From Bacteroidetes bacterium GWF2_33_38 (GTDB taxonomy: Bacteria > Bacteroidota > Bacteroidia > Bacteroidales > GWF2-33-38): a stretch of 40,552 nt of DNA. Under the pieces are notes generated by a model that did not search any database, was not told where the DNA came from, and was given only the letters and a program-made list of their open reading frames with translations. The stretch spans positions 132,159 to 172,710 of the forward strand of contig MEOF01000019.1 of NCBI GenBank assembly GCA_001769505.1, given 5' to 3'. The translations under genes and the position numbers were made by a program. Below, one piece after another: positions 9,644 to 17,680 of this stretch. Each line of letters starts with the position of its first letter. Position 1 is the first letter of the stretch.

Positions 9644-9672
9644 CAAATTTTAGAACTTTGTCTGATTTTAAT

Positions 9673-9704
9673 AGATGCCGCCTTTCGAGACAGCATCTCT
9701 TTTT
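9673..9704 (+). terminator. Rho-independent terminator after the giant gene
   Basis: Stem AGATGC (9673-9678) with GCATCT (9693-9698), a 14-nt loop and then CTTTTT on the plus strand, 30 nt after the stop codon. The converging HMA gene ends at 9719; there is no T run on the minus side, so the terminator mainly serves the plus strand. Confidence 0.55.
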
Positions 9705-9718
9705 GTTACAAATAAAGT

Positions 9719-10090
9719 CTATTGTTTTGGTTCATCACATTTTTTGTCTCCTACTCCATGTGAGCCACAATCGCTTTTAATTACAGCATCTTTTTTCGAG
9801 AATTCAGTCTTATGACCAGTTTTTTCAATAGCATCAACTAATTTTTCTTTATCGAGTTTAGCTGAATCATATTTAATGGTTACAATTTTAGATTCTAAAT
9901 CTGCAACGATTGATTTTACACCGTCAACTTGAGAAACATCTTTTTCAATTTTAGATTTTCCACCATTGCAATGAAATTCAACTTTGATTTTTAACTCCGA
10001 TTCAGCTACTTGAGAAATAGCCGACTTGTTAATGCTTAGCAAGAAAAGAATCGGCAAAATAACGACAAGAAAAGTTTTTAAAGATTTCAT
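9719..10090 (-). CDS. Secreted heavy-metal-associated (HMA) domain protein lacking the CxxC pair
   Basis: A 123-residue protein with a signal peptide (about 1-27, ending AISQ) and a ferredoxin-like HMA fold at about 32-98: beta strand IKVEFHCNGG, helix KSKIEKDVSQVDGV, strand IVADLESKIVTIKYD, helix KLDKEKLVDAIEKTG. HMA domains normally bind Cu(I), Zn(II) or other soft metals through a CxxC loop. Here the loop reads HCNGGKS, with only the first cysteine kept. A C-terminal tail (DCGSHGVGDKKCDEPKQ) has two further cysteines and a histidine that could supply ligands. Export to the periplasm fits a metal-sensing or scavenging role, but the altered site makes metal binding uncertain. Convergent with the giant gene and divergent from pckA. 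Confidence 0.85.
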   Translation of the reverse strand: MKSLKTFLVVILPILFLLSINKSAISQVAESELKIKVEFHCNGGKSKIEKDVSQVDGVKSIVADLESKIVTIKYDSAKLDKEKLVDAIEKTGHKTEFSKKDAVIKSDCGSHGVGDKKCDEPKQ

Positions 10091-10117
10091 AATTAATATT
10101 TTTATAGATTAGTCTTG

Positions 10118-10125
10118 CAAATTTA
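10118..10125 (-). promoter_or_regulatory. Candidate promoter -7 element for the HMA gene (TAAATTTG)
   Basis: Minus-strand exact match to TAnnTTTG, 28 nt upstream of the HMA start codon, a normal leader length. Confidence 0.4.
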
Positions 10126-10318
10126 ATTTAAAAGAAACGTCTTTAGCAATTTAAATTGTTAATAGAATGTTAAAAAAATAATTGAACAATTGCGTTTTTC
10201 CATTCTGCTAATTTCCACCAAAACAACAAAAATAACTCATTCGAAAATTACACATTAATATTTTCATGAACATTCTTTATAACAGTTTTTCAAAAAAAAT
10301 TAAGCGATAAAATAATAA

Positions 10319-10326
10319 TATCTTTG
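10319..10326 (+). promoter_or_regulatory. Candidate promoter -7 element for pckA (TATCTTTG)
   Basis: Exact TAnnTTTG match 24-31 nt upstream of the pckA ATG. No good -33 TTTG is visible in the AT-rich stretch before it. Confidence 0.45.
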
Positions 10327-10349
10327 CATCAAATTTAAAATTCAATCTT

Positions 10350-11951
10350 ATGAAAATTGATTTGAGCAAATACGGAATTCAACAGGCTAGTGAAATTATT
10401 TACAATCCATCGTTTGAACAACTATATAGCGACGAATTGAAACCGGAGCTTCAAGGTTACGAAAAAGGACAATTAACCGAAAATGGAGCCGTAAATGTAA
10501 TGACGGGTATTTTTACCGGACGCTCGCCAAAAGATAAATACGTAGTATTGGACGAAACAACCAAAAATAATGTTTGGTGGAAAACCGATAAAAATAAATC
10601 AGACAACAAGCCAATCACGCAAGAAGTTTGGCAACATGGTTGGAACTTAGGCTCAAAACAATTGTCAGGAAAGAAACTTTATGTAGTTGATTCTTTTTGC
10701 GGAGCAGAACCTAAATCAAGACTCAAAGTACGATTTGTAATGGAAGTTGCTTGGCAAGCTCATTTCATTAAAAACATGTTTATCCGTCCAAGCGAGGAGG
10801 AACTTGCAAATTTTGGAGAACCTGATTTTGTTGTCCTAAATGCTGCAAAAACAACTAATCCAAAATGGAAAGAGCAAAATTTAAATTCCGAAGTATTCGT
10901 TTTCTTTAATTTAAAAGAAGGCAAAGCCGTAATAGGAGGTTCTTGGTACGGTGGTGAAATGAAAAAAGGCATTTTTTCGGGTATGAATTATTATCTTCCT
11001 TTGAAAGGAATAGCTGCTATGCATTGCTCTGCAAACATGGCAAAAAACGGTGAAACTGCCATTTTCTTCGGACTATCAGGAACTGGAAAAACGACCTTGT
11101 CAACCGACCCAAAACGAATGTTAATTGGCGACGACGAACATGGTTGGGACGATAACGGAATTTTTAATTTTGAAGGAGGTTGCTACGCCAAGTGTATAAA
11201 CCTTGATCCAGCTAGCGAACCTGATATTTTCAATGCAATTAAAAAAGATGCATTGCTCGAAAACTTAACCGTTGATGCAAATGGGAAAATAAATTTCGCC
11301 GACAAATCGCTTACCGAAAACACAAGAGTCTCGTACCCAATAAATCACATCGATAATATTGTTAAACCTATTTCAAAAGGGGGGCATGCCAATAAAGTTA
11401 TTTTCTTAACTGCCGACGCTTTTGGTGTTTTTCCTCCGGTATCGAAATTAACAGCTGAGCAAACCAAATATCATTTCTTATCGGGATTTACGGCAAAACT
11501 TGCAGGAACCGAAAGAGGAATTACCGAGCCAACTCCTACATTTTCATCATGTTTTGGAGCTGCATTCTTGACCTTACACCCAACCAAATATGGAGCAGAA
11601 TTGGTTAAACGCATGGAAAAAGTTGGAGCCGAAGCATATATAGTAAATACAGGCTGGAATGGCACTGGAAAACGAATTTCGATTAAAGATACTCGTGCAA
11701 TAATTGATGCCATATTAGACGGTTCAATCGAAAAAGCACAAACAAAACAAATTCCTATTTTCAACCTCGAAGTTCCTACTGCTTTGCCAAATGTAAATCC
11801 CGAAATTCTTGACCCTCGTGATACCTATAAAAATGCAGATGAATGGAACGTGAAAGCAACAAAACTAGCTCAAATGTTTATCAAAAACTTTGAGCAATTT
11901 ACCGATAACGACGAAGGGAAAAGACTTGTAGTAGCAGGACCACAATTATAA
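10350..11951 (+). CDS. pckA: Phosphoenolpyruvate carboxykinase (ATP)
   Basis: 533 residues, the normal length of the ATP-dependent class. The enzyme interconverts oxaloacetate + ATP and PEP + CO2 + ADP, in the cytosol, and serves gluconeogenesis or, in fermenting Bacteroidota, CO2-fixing succinate formation. Visible landmarks: [10 protein letters not shown] (about 55-64) with the oxaloacetate-binding arginine; the kinase-1a P-loop GLSGTGKTT at 241-249; the kinase-2 metal site LIGDDEHGW at 258-266; the ATP-PEPCK segment [12 protein letters not shown]; and [10 protein letters not shown]. The enzyme is complete with no missing key residue. It is monocistronic: upstream is a 259-bp intergenic region with divergent promoter cores, downstream a 530-bp gene-free stretch with a large hairpin. 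Confidence 0.97.
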   Translation: MKIDLSKYGIQQASEIIYNPSFEQLYSDELKPELQGYEKGQLTENGAVNVMTGIFTGRSPKDKYVVLDETTKNNVWWKTDKNKSDNKPITQEVWQHGWNLGSKQLSGKKLYVVDSFCGAEPKSRLKVRFVMEVAWQAHFIKNMFIRPSEEELANFGEPDFVVLNAAKTTNPKWKEQNLNSEVFVFFNLKEGKAVIGGSWYGGEMKKGIFSGMNYYLPLKGIAAMHCSANMAKNGETAIFFGLSGTGKTTLSTDPKRMLIGDDEHGWDDNGIFNFEGGCYAKCINLDPASEPDIFNAIKKDALLENLTVDANGKINFADKSLTENTRVSYPINHIDNIVKPISKGGHANKVIFLTADAFGVFPPVSKLTAEQTKYHFLSGFTAKLAGTERGITEPTPTFSSCFGAAFLTLHPTKYGAELVKRMEKVGAEAYIVNTGWNGTGKRISIKDTRAIIDAILDGSIEKAQTKQIPIFNLEVPTALPNVNPEILDPRDTYKNADEWNVKATKLAQMFIKNFEQFTDNDEGKRLVVAGPQL

Positions 11952-12481
11952 ATATATAAGCATAATATTTATTTTTACGAGCAAAATTTTTTCAGAAGTT
12001 GTTAAAATTAAATATTGAAAAGAAAGAACGACAATAAAATATAGTATAATAATATTTTGTATCGTTCTTTCAAAAAAAATAATGTTAAGTTGAAGTATAA
12101 TAAAGAAGAGATTTGTCTATATTTAGGCTTTTGAAATTGGATGCAAAATACAAAAGTTGATAAAAATCAAGTAGTTGAAGCCATTTTATATTGCTAAAAA
12201 CAGGATGTTAATGGCGATATTTGTCAATGAACCATTTTTTATAAAATTTATCAACGGCAAAATATTTATTTTCATTTTCAGAAATGGAGATATGTAGGAA
12301 TATTTGTTTGATGAAAACTTTATGAGTGTGGGGCTGTTATTGAGAGAACAAATGTCTAGCTCGATGTTTAAGGCTATTTCGCTTCGTTTTGGAACAAATA
12401 AAATCATTAGATAGTACTTATTTTAAATAACTTCCTTATATATTTATTTGAAGAAAAAGCAATAAGCAAATTATATTATTT
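11952..12481. other. 530-bp stretch without a convincing gene
   Basis: Contains the hairpin at 12022-12071 close to the pckA end and very AT-rich sequence after it. Only short open frames are visible on the plus strand: 18 codons from 12141, and 30 codons at 12322-12414 (starting MSVGLLLREQ). A minus-strand frame at 12186-12407 has low-complexity composition and no family I know. I call none of them genes; the region may hold decayed coding sequence. Confidence 0.6.
12022..12071. repeat. Long interrupted hairpin downstream of pckA
   Basis: GAAAGAACGA (12022-12031) pairs perfectly with TCGTTCTTTC (12062-12071). Inside, after a small internal loop, AAAATAT pairs with ATATTTT, leaving a 9-nt terminal loop. 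The right arm is followed by a run of A rather than T on the plus strand, so it is not a typical intrinsic terminator for pckA, though it could protect the transcript's 3' end. Confidence 0.45.
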
Positions 12482-13663
12482 ATGTACGCAAAAGTAATTT
12501 TAAAATCAGGCAAAGACCAATCGGCAAGAAGATTTCATCCATGGATATTTTCAGGAGCCATAAAAAAAATAAAAGGCGAAGTTAGCGAAGGCGATATTGT
12601 TGAAGTTTACGACAATAAAGAAGAATTGTTGGGAATTGGGCACTTTCAAATAGGCTCAATCGCAGTTCGAATTATTTCGTTTACTGATTCGGAAATAAAT
12701 GAAAATTTTTGGTTCGAAAAAATTCAGAAAGCGTATGAATACCGCAAAAAATTAGGAATAACCGACAATGATAATACAAATGTTTATCGTTTGCTCCATG
12801 CCGAAGGCGACGGAATGCCAGGGGTTATCATCGATTTTTACAACGGAACAGCCGTAATTCAAATGCATTCAATCGGAATGGCAATGGAAGTTAATAAAAT
12901 TGTCGATGCATTGAAAGCTGTGTTGGGAGATAAGCTCAAAGCAGTATACAACAAAAGCGAGGCAACCTTACCATTCAAAGCAGAATTTAAACTTCCCGAC
13001 GGTTTATTGTTCGGAGAATCAGTAACCAATATTGTTGAAGAATACGGAAATAAGTTTAAAATAAGTTGGGTTGATGGACAAAAAACAGGCTTTTTTATCG
13101 ACCAGCGAGAAAATCGCAAACTGCTGCAATCGTATTCAAAAGGGAAAAAAGTACTGAATGTTTTTGGATATACCGGTGGCTTTTCGGTTTATGCAATGCA
13201 AGGTGAAGCGGAATTGGTACATTCGGTTGATAGCTCGAAAAAAGCAATTGAATTGACAGACGAAAATATTAAACTCAATTTTGGAGACGATGCTCGACAC
13301 AAATCCTTTGCCGTTGATGCATTTGGATTTTTAGAGGATATCGACGATAAATACGATGTAATTATTCTCGACCCTCCAGCTTTTGCCAAACATCACAATG
13401 TATTGAACAATGCCTTGCAAGGCTACAAACGAATAAATGCAAAAGCAATTGAAAGCATTAAAAAAGGCGGTATTTTATTTACCTTTTCATGTTCGCAAGT
13501 GGTTACAAAAGAAAATTTCAGAAAGGCTGTTTTTTCGGCTGCAGCAAGTACCGGACGTAATGTAAAAATATTGCACCAACTTACTCAACCCGTCGACCAC
13601 CCCGTAAATATTTATCACCCAGAAGGCGAATACTTAAAAGGTTTAGTTGTTTATGTGGAGTGA
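12482..13663 (+). CDS. rlmI: Class I SAM-dependent rRNA methyltransferase, RlmI family
   Basis: 393 residues. Order: an N-terminal PUA RNA-binding domain (about 1-75; HPWIFSGAIKKIKGE is the typical start), a middle RlmI/RlmK EEHEA-like region (YNKSEATLPF, GLLFGES), the FIDQRENR loop at about 203-212, and a Rossmann methyltransferase with motif I VFGYTGGFSVYA (about 225-236), motif IV LDPPAFAK (about 296-303) and the cysteine of FSCSQ (C337). E. coli RlmI makes 5-methylcytosine at position 1962 of 23S rRNA, and the two catalytic signatures fit that chemistry. The exact target base here is inferred. No Shine-Dalgarno sequence is evident, as is usual in this phylum. The downstream neighbour is the GIY-YIG/repeat locus, which begins 12 bp after the stop. 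Confidence 0.88.
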   Translation: MYAKVILKSGKDQSARRFHPWIFSGAIKKIKGEVSEGDIVEVYDNKEELLGIGHFQIGSIAVRIISFTDSEINENFWFEKIQKAYEYRKKLGITDNDNTNVYRLLHAEGDGMPGVIIDFYNGTAVIQMHSIGMAMEVNKIVDALKAVLGDKLKAVYNKSEATLPFKAEFKLPDGLLFGESVTNIVEEYGNKFKISWVDGQKTGFFIDQRENRKLLQSYSKGKKVLNVFGYTGGFSVYAMQGEAELVHSVDSSKKAIELTDENIKLNFGDDARHKSFAVDAFGFLEDIDDKYDVIILDPPAFAKHHNVLNNALQGYKRINAKAIESIKKGGILFTFSCSQVVTKENFRKAVFSAAASTGRNVKILHQLTQPVDHPVNIYHPEGEYLKGLVVYVE

Positions 13664-13674
13664 GGCTTTCAATT

Positions 13675-13701
13675 TGTCATGTTGAGCTTGTCGAAACATC
13701 T
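13675..13701 (+). repeat. Covarying hairpin unit R1 (TGTC-stem-loop-CT)
   Basis: TGTC, then stem ATGTT/AACAT around an 11-nt loop GAGCTTGTCGA, then CT. It lies 16 nt upstream of the GIY-YIG start codon and just after rlmI. It is one of five units of the same design in the window. Confidence 0.8.
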
Positions 13702-13717
13702 AAAAAAGACATAAAAA

Positions 13718-14014
13718 ATGAATCATAACTTTTTCATATACATTGTTACAAATTTTAACAAAATGGTTTTATATATAGGTGTAACCAATGATTTGAAAAG
13801 AAGACTATATGAACATGAGAATGGTTTATCTGAGGGTTTTACAAAAAAATATAAATGTTTTTATCTTGTTTATTATGAATGTTTTACGAATATTAATCAA
13901 GCAATCGAAAGAGAAAAGCAATTAAAAGGCTGGAAAAGAGAGAAAAAAGTAAATTTAATAAATGAATTGAATCCAAATTGGAATTTTTTAAATAAGGAAA
14001 TAAAAGAGGAATAG
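13718..14014 (+). CDS. GIY-YIG nuclease domain protein (stand-alone)
   Basis: A 98-residue protein that is almost entirely a GIY-YIG fold. FIYIVTN (6-12) and LYIGVTND (18-25) give the two signature segments with Tyr8 and Tyr19. LKRRLYEH (26-33) carries the conserved Arg and His, and AIEREKQLKGWKREKK (62-77) has the catalytic Glu64 and the basic segment typical of the short bacterial GIY-YIG family related to YhbQ/UPF0213. Such enzymes cut one DNA strand per active site with a divalent metal. This one has no separate DNA-binding domain, so targeting is unknown. It is bracketed by hairpin units R1 (16 nt before its ATG) and R2 (30 nt after its stop), which suggests it moves with, or acts on, those repeats. 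That link is inference. Confidence 0.9.
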   Translation: MNHNFFIYIVTNFNKMVLYIGVTNDLKRRLYEHENGLSEGFTKKYKCFYLVYYECFTNINQAIEREKQLKGWKREKKVNLINELNPNWNFLNKEIKEE

Positions 14015-14043
14015 ATTCTTTGTTATGCTTAAACAGTTTTTTT

Positions 14044-14069
14044 TGTCATATTGAGTTGTCGAAATATCT
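14044..14069 (+). repeat. Covarying hairpin unit R2, left half
   Basis: TGTC, stem ATATT/AATAT, 10-nt loop GAGTTGTCGA, then CT. It forms an inverted pair with the unit at 14081-14107, so the whole 64-nt element begins TGTCAT and ends ATGACA. Confidence 0.8.
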
Positions 14070-14080
14070 AAAAAAATGTT

Positions 14081-14107
14081 AGATCCTTCACTACGTTCAG
14101 GATGACA
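14081..14107 (-). repeat. Covarying hairpin unit R2, right half (inverted)
   Basis: Read on the minus strand: TGTC, stem ATCCT/AGGAT, 11-nt loop GAACGTAGTGA, then CT. The stem differs from the left half at up to three positions per arm, yet every pair is kept. Confidence 0.8.
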
Positions 14108-14145
14108 GAAAAAAAAATAGGATGATTAGAAAAAATAGGATGACA
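14099..14145. repeat. Three tandem copies of the R2 right terminus
   Basis: AGGATGA starts at 14099, 14119 and 14137, each followed by an A-rich run, an 18-20 nt period. This looks like iterated ends of the repeat element. Confidence 0.5.
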
Positions 14146-14200
14146 AAAACAAAGGATTATATGAAAAACACAAGATGTGAAAAATACAATGTTTCTTTCT

Positions 14201-14227
14201 TGTCATGTTGAGCAAAGCGAAACATCT
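14201..14227 (+). repeat. Covarying hairpin unit R3, in the leader of the OmpA gene
   Basis: TGTC, stem ATGTT/AACAT, 11-nt loop GAGCAAAGCGA, then CT. An ATG at 14205 inside the unit is in frame with the OmpA gene and would add the peptide MLSKAKHLFKKIEQ, which is repeat-derived and not a real N-terminus. Confidence 0.8.
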
Positions 14228-14246
14228 ATTCAAAAAAATAGAACAA

Positions 14247-16154
14247 ATGAATAAATTTATAATCATATTAATATTTACAATTGCAGTATTATCAGCCAAT
14301 GCCCAGCACAGCCGAGAAATAGCCGAAGGCTTAGCTCGCGAAGCAAAAAAAGCATACCAACAAGGCGATAATAAAACCACCGAGAGGTTGTGTTTAGAAG
14401 CGATTGATGTTGATAGCACTTTTGTAAATCCGTATTTGATGCTTATGAATATTTATTACAGTTACGGATATTACAAAGAGACAGAGTTTTATGTCAAGAA
14501 ACTAATACGCAACAATCCCGATGACTACGTGGAAATATATTACGTGTTGGCAAATATTGTGATTCAAGATAAGCGATATGAAGAAGCTATCGCTAATCTC
14601 GAAAAATATTTTAGTTATCCTACCGACCAACTTAAATCGGCTCAATTAGCCAAAAAATTATTGCTCGATGCCGAGTTTGCCAAAGAGGCAATTAAAAATC
14701 CCGTTCCTTTTGCTCCCGAAAATTTGGGCGATGCTGTTAATTCTGAATATGACGAATATTTACCCTCGCTATCGGTAGATGGACAAATGTTAGTAACAAC
14801 CGTTCAAGTTCCAAAAACATACGAAGCTTGGGGCGAAAAACCTTATCAAGAAGATTTTTTTATTTCGTATTTAAACAATGGAATATGGTCAACAGCACAA
14901 GGAATGGCTGAAATAAATACGCTTCAAAACGAAGGAGCACAAGCAATATCACCAGATGGGAAATTTTTGTATTTTACCGCATGTAATCGTCAAGATGGAC
15001 TTGGAGAATGCGATTTGTATTATTCTGAGTGGACTGGAGTTAAATGGTCAACGCCACAAAATTTGGGAGCTCCTGTAAATTCTCCTTATTGGGATTCACA
15101 ACCTTCGATTTCATCAGATGGTAAAAGCCTTTATTTTGCTAGTACTCGCGACCCGCAATCTGATAAACCCAATTTATATGTATCTACAAAAACGAGTAGT
15201 GGTCGGTGGGGAATTCCCGAAAAATTACCAATTGGAATAAATACCGATTTTGCCGAGCAATTTCCGTTTATTCATTCCGACAATAAAACCCTGTATTTTG
15301 GGTCAAACGGGTTGCCTTCTTTTGGTGGTTTCGATTTGTATATGGTTCAAAAACAAGAAAATGGCGAATGGGGAGAAGTTAAGAATCTAGGCTATCCTAT
15401 CAATACTGAAAACAATGAATTAAGTTTGATTGTCAATTCATTTGGCGACCAAGCCTACTTTGCATCAAATCGAGATGGAGGATATGGCAAACAAGATATT
15501 TATAAGTTCGAACTTTACGAAAATGCCCGTCCTGATATGGTTTCGTATCTAAAGGGGATTGTTTACGATGCCGAAACAAACGAGCCTTTAATTGCTGATT
15601 TTGAACTAATCGACATCGCAAAAGATGAAAAAATAATTGTAGCAAAATCTGATTCAAAAGGTAAATTTTTAGTTGCCTTACCTTCGGGAATTGATTATGC
15701 GTTGAATGTTGCCAAAAATGGTTATCTATTTTATTCCGAAAGTTTTTTAATGAAAGACAATGAAAACAAAGAGCCATTTTTATTAGATGTTCCGCTCAAA
15801 AAAGTAAAAGTTGGTGAGACAGTCGTTTTGAAAAACATATTCTTTGAAACCGATTCTTACGTTTTGAAAGAAGGCTCGATTTCAGAATTAAAAACCTTGC
15901 TTGGTTTTATGAACACAAATCCAAAACTTAACATCGAAATATCGGGACATACCGATAATGTTGGAAGCAAAACTCATAATCAAGAACTATCGTTGAATCG
16001 AGCAAAATCAGTTTTCGATTATCTAGTTAAAAATAATATTTCTGAAAATAGATTAAGTTTTGTAGGTTATGCCGATGACCAGCCAATTGACTCCAACGAA
16101 ACCGAAAAAGGACGTGCAAACAATCGGCGAACAGAATTTAAAATCGTTGAATAA
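14247..16154 (+). CDS. TPR - PD40 - OmpA family outer-membrane protein
   Basis: The start is placed at ATG 14247 because it opens a clean signal peptide (MNKFIIILIFTIAVLSANAQ); an in-frame ATG at 14205 lies inside a mobile hairpin repeat. 635 residues. Order: TPR-like helices (about 22-130; AREAKKAYQQGDNKTTERLCLEA), WD40-like PD40 beta-propeller repeats (about 150-430; SLSVDGQMLV, AISPDGKFLYF, SISSDGKSLYFAS, FASNRDGGYGKQDIY), a carboxypeptidase-regulatory-like domain (about 435-520), and a C-terminal OmpA peptidoglycan-binding domain (about 524-634; IFFETDSYVL, ISGHTDNVGS, NRAKSVFDYL, ANNRRTEF). Proteins of this layout sit in the periplasm or outer membrane and tie it to peptidoglycan; in Bacteroidota, relatives occur next to T9SS-associated proteins (PorE-like). 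No operon partner is seen here. Confidence 0.88.
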   Translation: MNKFIIILIFTIAVLSANAQHSREIAEGLAREAKKAYQQGDNKTTERLCLEAIDVDSTFVNPYLMLMNIYYSYGYYKETEFYVKKLIRNNPDDYVEIYYVLANIVIQDKRYEEAIANLEKYFSYPTDQLKSAQLAKKLLLDAEFAKEAIKNPVPFAPENLGDAVNSEYDEYLPSLSVDGQMLVTTVQVPKTYEAWGEKPYQEDFFISYLNNGIWSTAQGMAEINTLQNEGAQAISPDGKFLYFTACNRQDGLGECDLYYSEWTGVKWSTPQNLGAPVNSPYWDSQPSISSDGKSLYFASTRDPQSDKPNLYVSTKTSSGRWGIPEKLPIGINTDFAEQFPFIHSDNKTLYFGSNGLPSFGGFDLYMVQKQENGEWGEVKNLGYPINTENNELSLIVNSFGDQAYFASNRDGGYGKQDIYKFELYENARPDMVSYLKGIVYDAETNEPLIADFELIDIAKDEKIIVAKSDSKGKFLVALPSGIDYALNVAKNGYLFYSESFLMKDNENKEPFLLDVPLKKVKVGETVVLKNIFFETDSYVLKEGSISELKTLLGFMNTNPKLNIEISGHTDNVGSKTHNQELSLNRAKSVFDYLVKNNISENRLSFVGYADDQPIDSNETEKGRANNRRTEFKIVE

Positions 16155-16174
16155 ATATTACTGATGTGCTTAAT

Positions 16175-17389
16175 TCAACCTAATTTACCAGCGATAAACC
16201 CTGTTGTCCATGCTGCTTGAAGGTTGAATCCTCCGGTAATTCCGTCAATATCCAATATTTCTCCAGCAAAATAAAGATTTTTACAATTTTTGCTTTGCAT
16301 AGTGTTAACATCAATATTTTCGAGGCTAACTCCTCCACATGTTACAAATTCTTCTCTAAAAGTCGTCTTCCCTTTTACGCTGTAAACGTCGTTTGTTAAG
16401 ATATTTGTCAATTTATTGATGCCCTTTTTTCCAATTTCGCCCCACTTTTTACTTGAAGATAAATTACATTTTTCTAATAAAAATAGCCATAGACGTTCGG
16501 GCAACATAAATGCTCTGAAATTAGCCAATTGTTTATGTTGATTGCTTTGCGAAATTTCAGTTAATTTCTCAAAAACAATGTTGTTGTTTACAATATTTAT
16601 CCAATTTACTTGTATGTTGAAATCGTATTTTAAATCATTTAAAATTCTTGCTCCGAACGACGATAATTTTAAAATTGCAGGACCGCTCATTCCCCAATGT
16701 GTTATCAATAATGGTCCGTTGGCTTTTAGTTTTGAATTTTCGAAACTAACCAATGCATTTTCAATTACAATTCCCATTAATTGTGTAATGTTTTCCGAGG
16801 GCATGTTGAATGTAAATAGAGATGGCACGGGAGGTATAATTTTATGATTCATTTTTTCTATCCATGCTAGATTTTCTCCATTTGGAGAGCCCCCAGTTGT
16901 AACAATAACTTTATCGAAAACAATTGCTTCAATTTCGTGGTCTTTAAAATATAATTCGAATTGATTTGGTATTTGTTTAATTTCTTTGATTTCTATATTC
17001 GTTTGGATTAAAACTCCAAGTCGTTTAGTCTCTCTTAAAAAGCAATCAATTATACTTTGAGAATTTTGTGATGCAGGAAAAACGCAATTATCATCTTGAG
17101 TAATCAATGGAACATAGTGAGATTGAAACCAATCAATGGAATGTTTATTATTGAATATTCGGAACGCATTTTTTAAAAACTTTTCGCCTCTCGGGTAAGC
17201 ACTTGCAAATTCATTAATAGAGTCAATAGCATTGGTTAAGTTACATCGTCCGCCACCGGAAATTTTGACTTTAGATAAAACCGTATTTGATTTTTCGAAA
17301 ATAACAACCTCATAATCTTTATAATTAGATTTTACTGCAATAGCTGCAAAAAATCCAGCTGCTCCACCTCCAATGATTGCAATTTTCAT
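16175..17389 (-). CDS. HI0933-family FAD-dependent oxidoreductase (YhiN-like flavoprotein)
   Basis: 404 residues. An N-terminal dinucleotide-binding motif (AIIGGGAAGFFAA, 4-16) for FAD is followed by the family signature SGGGRCNLTN (44-53), and the C-terminus carries a second FAD-contact block (NLYFAGEILDIDGITGGFNLQAAWTTG, about 370-397). These, and the length of about 400, identify the HI0933/BaiN-like flavoprotein family. The reaction is not settled for most members; some are proposed to reduce bile acid or related double bonds, so I give only the family. Cytosolic, no signal peptide. It converges with the OmpA gene with a 20-bp gap and stands upstream of no obvious partner; a 290-bp spacer separates it from dnaA. 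Confidence 0.9.
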   Translation of the reverse strand: MKIAIIGGGAAGFFAAIAVKSNYKDYEVVIFEKSNTVLSKVKISGGGRCNLTNAIDSINEFASAYPRGEKFLKNAFRIFNNKHSIDWFQSHYVPLITQDDNCVFPASQNSQSIIDCFLRETKRLGVLIQTNIEIKEIKQIPNQFELYFKDHEIEAIVFDKVIVTTGGSPNGENLAWIEKMNHKIIPPVPSLFTFNMPSENITQLMGIVIENALVSFENSKLKANGPLLITHWGMSGPAILKLSSFGARILNDLKYDFNIQVNWINIVNNNIVFEKLTEISQSNQHKQLANFRAFMLPERLWLFLLEKCNLSSSKKWGEIGKKGINKLTNILTNDVYSVKGKTTFREEFVTCGGVSLENIDVNTMQSKNCKNLYFAGEILDIDGITGGFNLQAAWTTGFIAGKLG

Positions 17390-17657
17390 GATAAAGTATT
17401 ACTTAAACTGTAAATGTACGTATGTTTTTTTGAAAAAAATGTGTTTTCCTGCTAGTTCGATTAATCGATTTAATAGAGAGGTCTGAATAGTCCTAAAAAG
17501 CGATAGCAATTGAAAACAAAAAATTAAAATTACTACAATTAGTAGAAAATTTCCAAAATTGTATGGGAGTAAAAATTCTAATATTATTGTACAAAAGAAG
17601 CAATTGGTTCATTTTTTTTATTGCAACAACGGCGATAATTTCTCAGTTCACCACAAC

Positions 17658-17680
17658 AAAAAAGCCATCAATCGATGGCT
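17658..17680 (-). terminator. Rho-independent terminator of dnaA
   Basis: A 7-bp perfect stem (AGCCATC/GATGGCT, 17663-17680) with a 4-nt loop starts directly after the dnaA stop codon at 17681 and on the minus strand is followed by six T. This is a textbook intrinsic terminator. Confidence 0.85.

Noticed and set aside
12186-12407. 73-codon open frame on the minus strand in the gap after pckA
   Set aside because: Low-complexity, I/L/N-rich composition explained by AT-rich DNA, no start context or family resemblance, and no neighbour to couple with.
13675-14227. CRISPR array
   Set aside because: The repeats are hairpins at uneven spacing and in both orientations, with a gene between them, and there are no cas genes.
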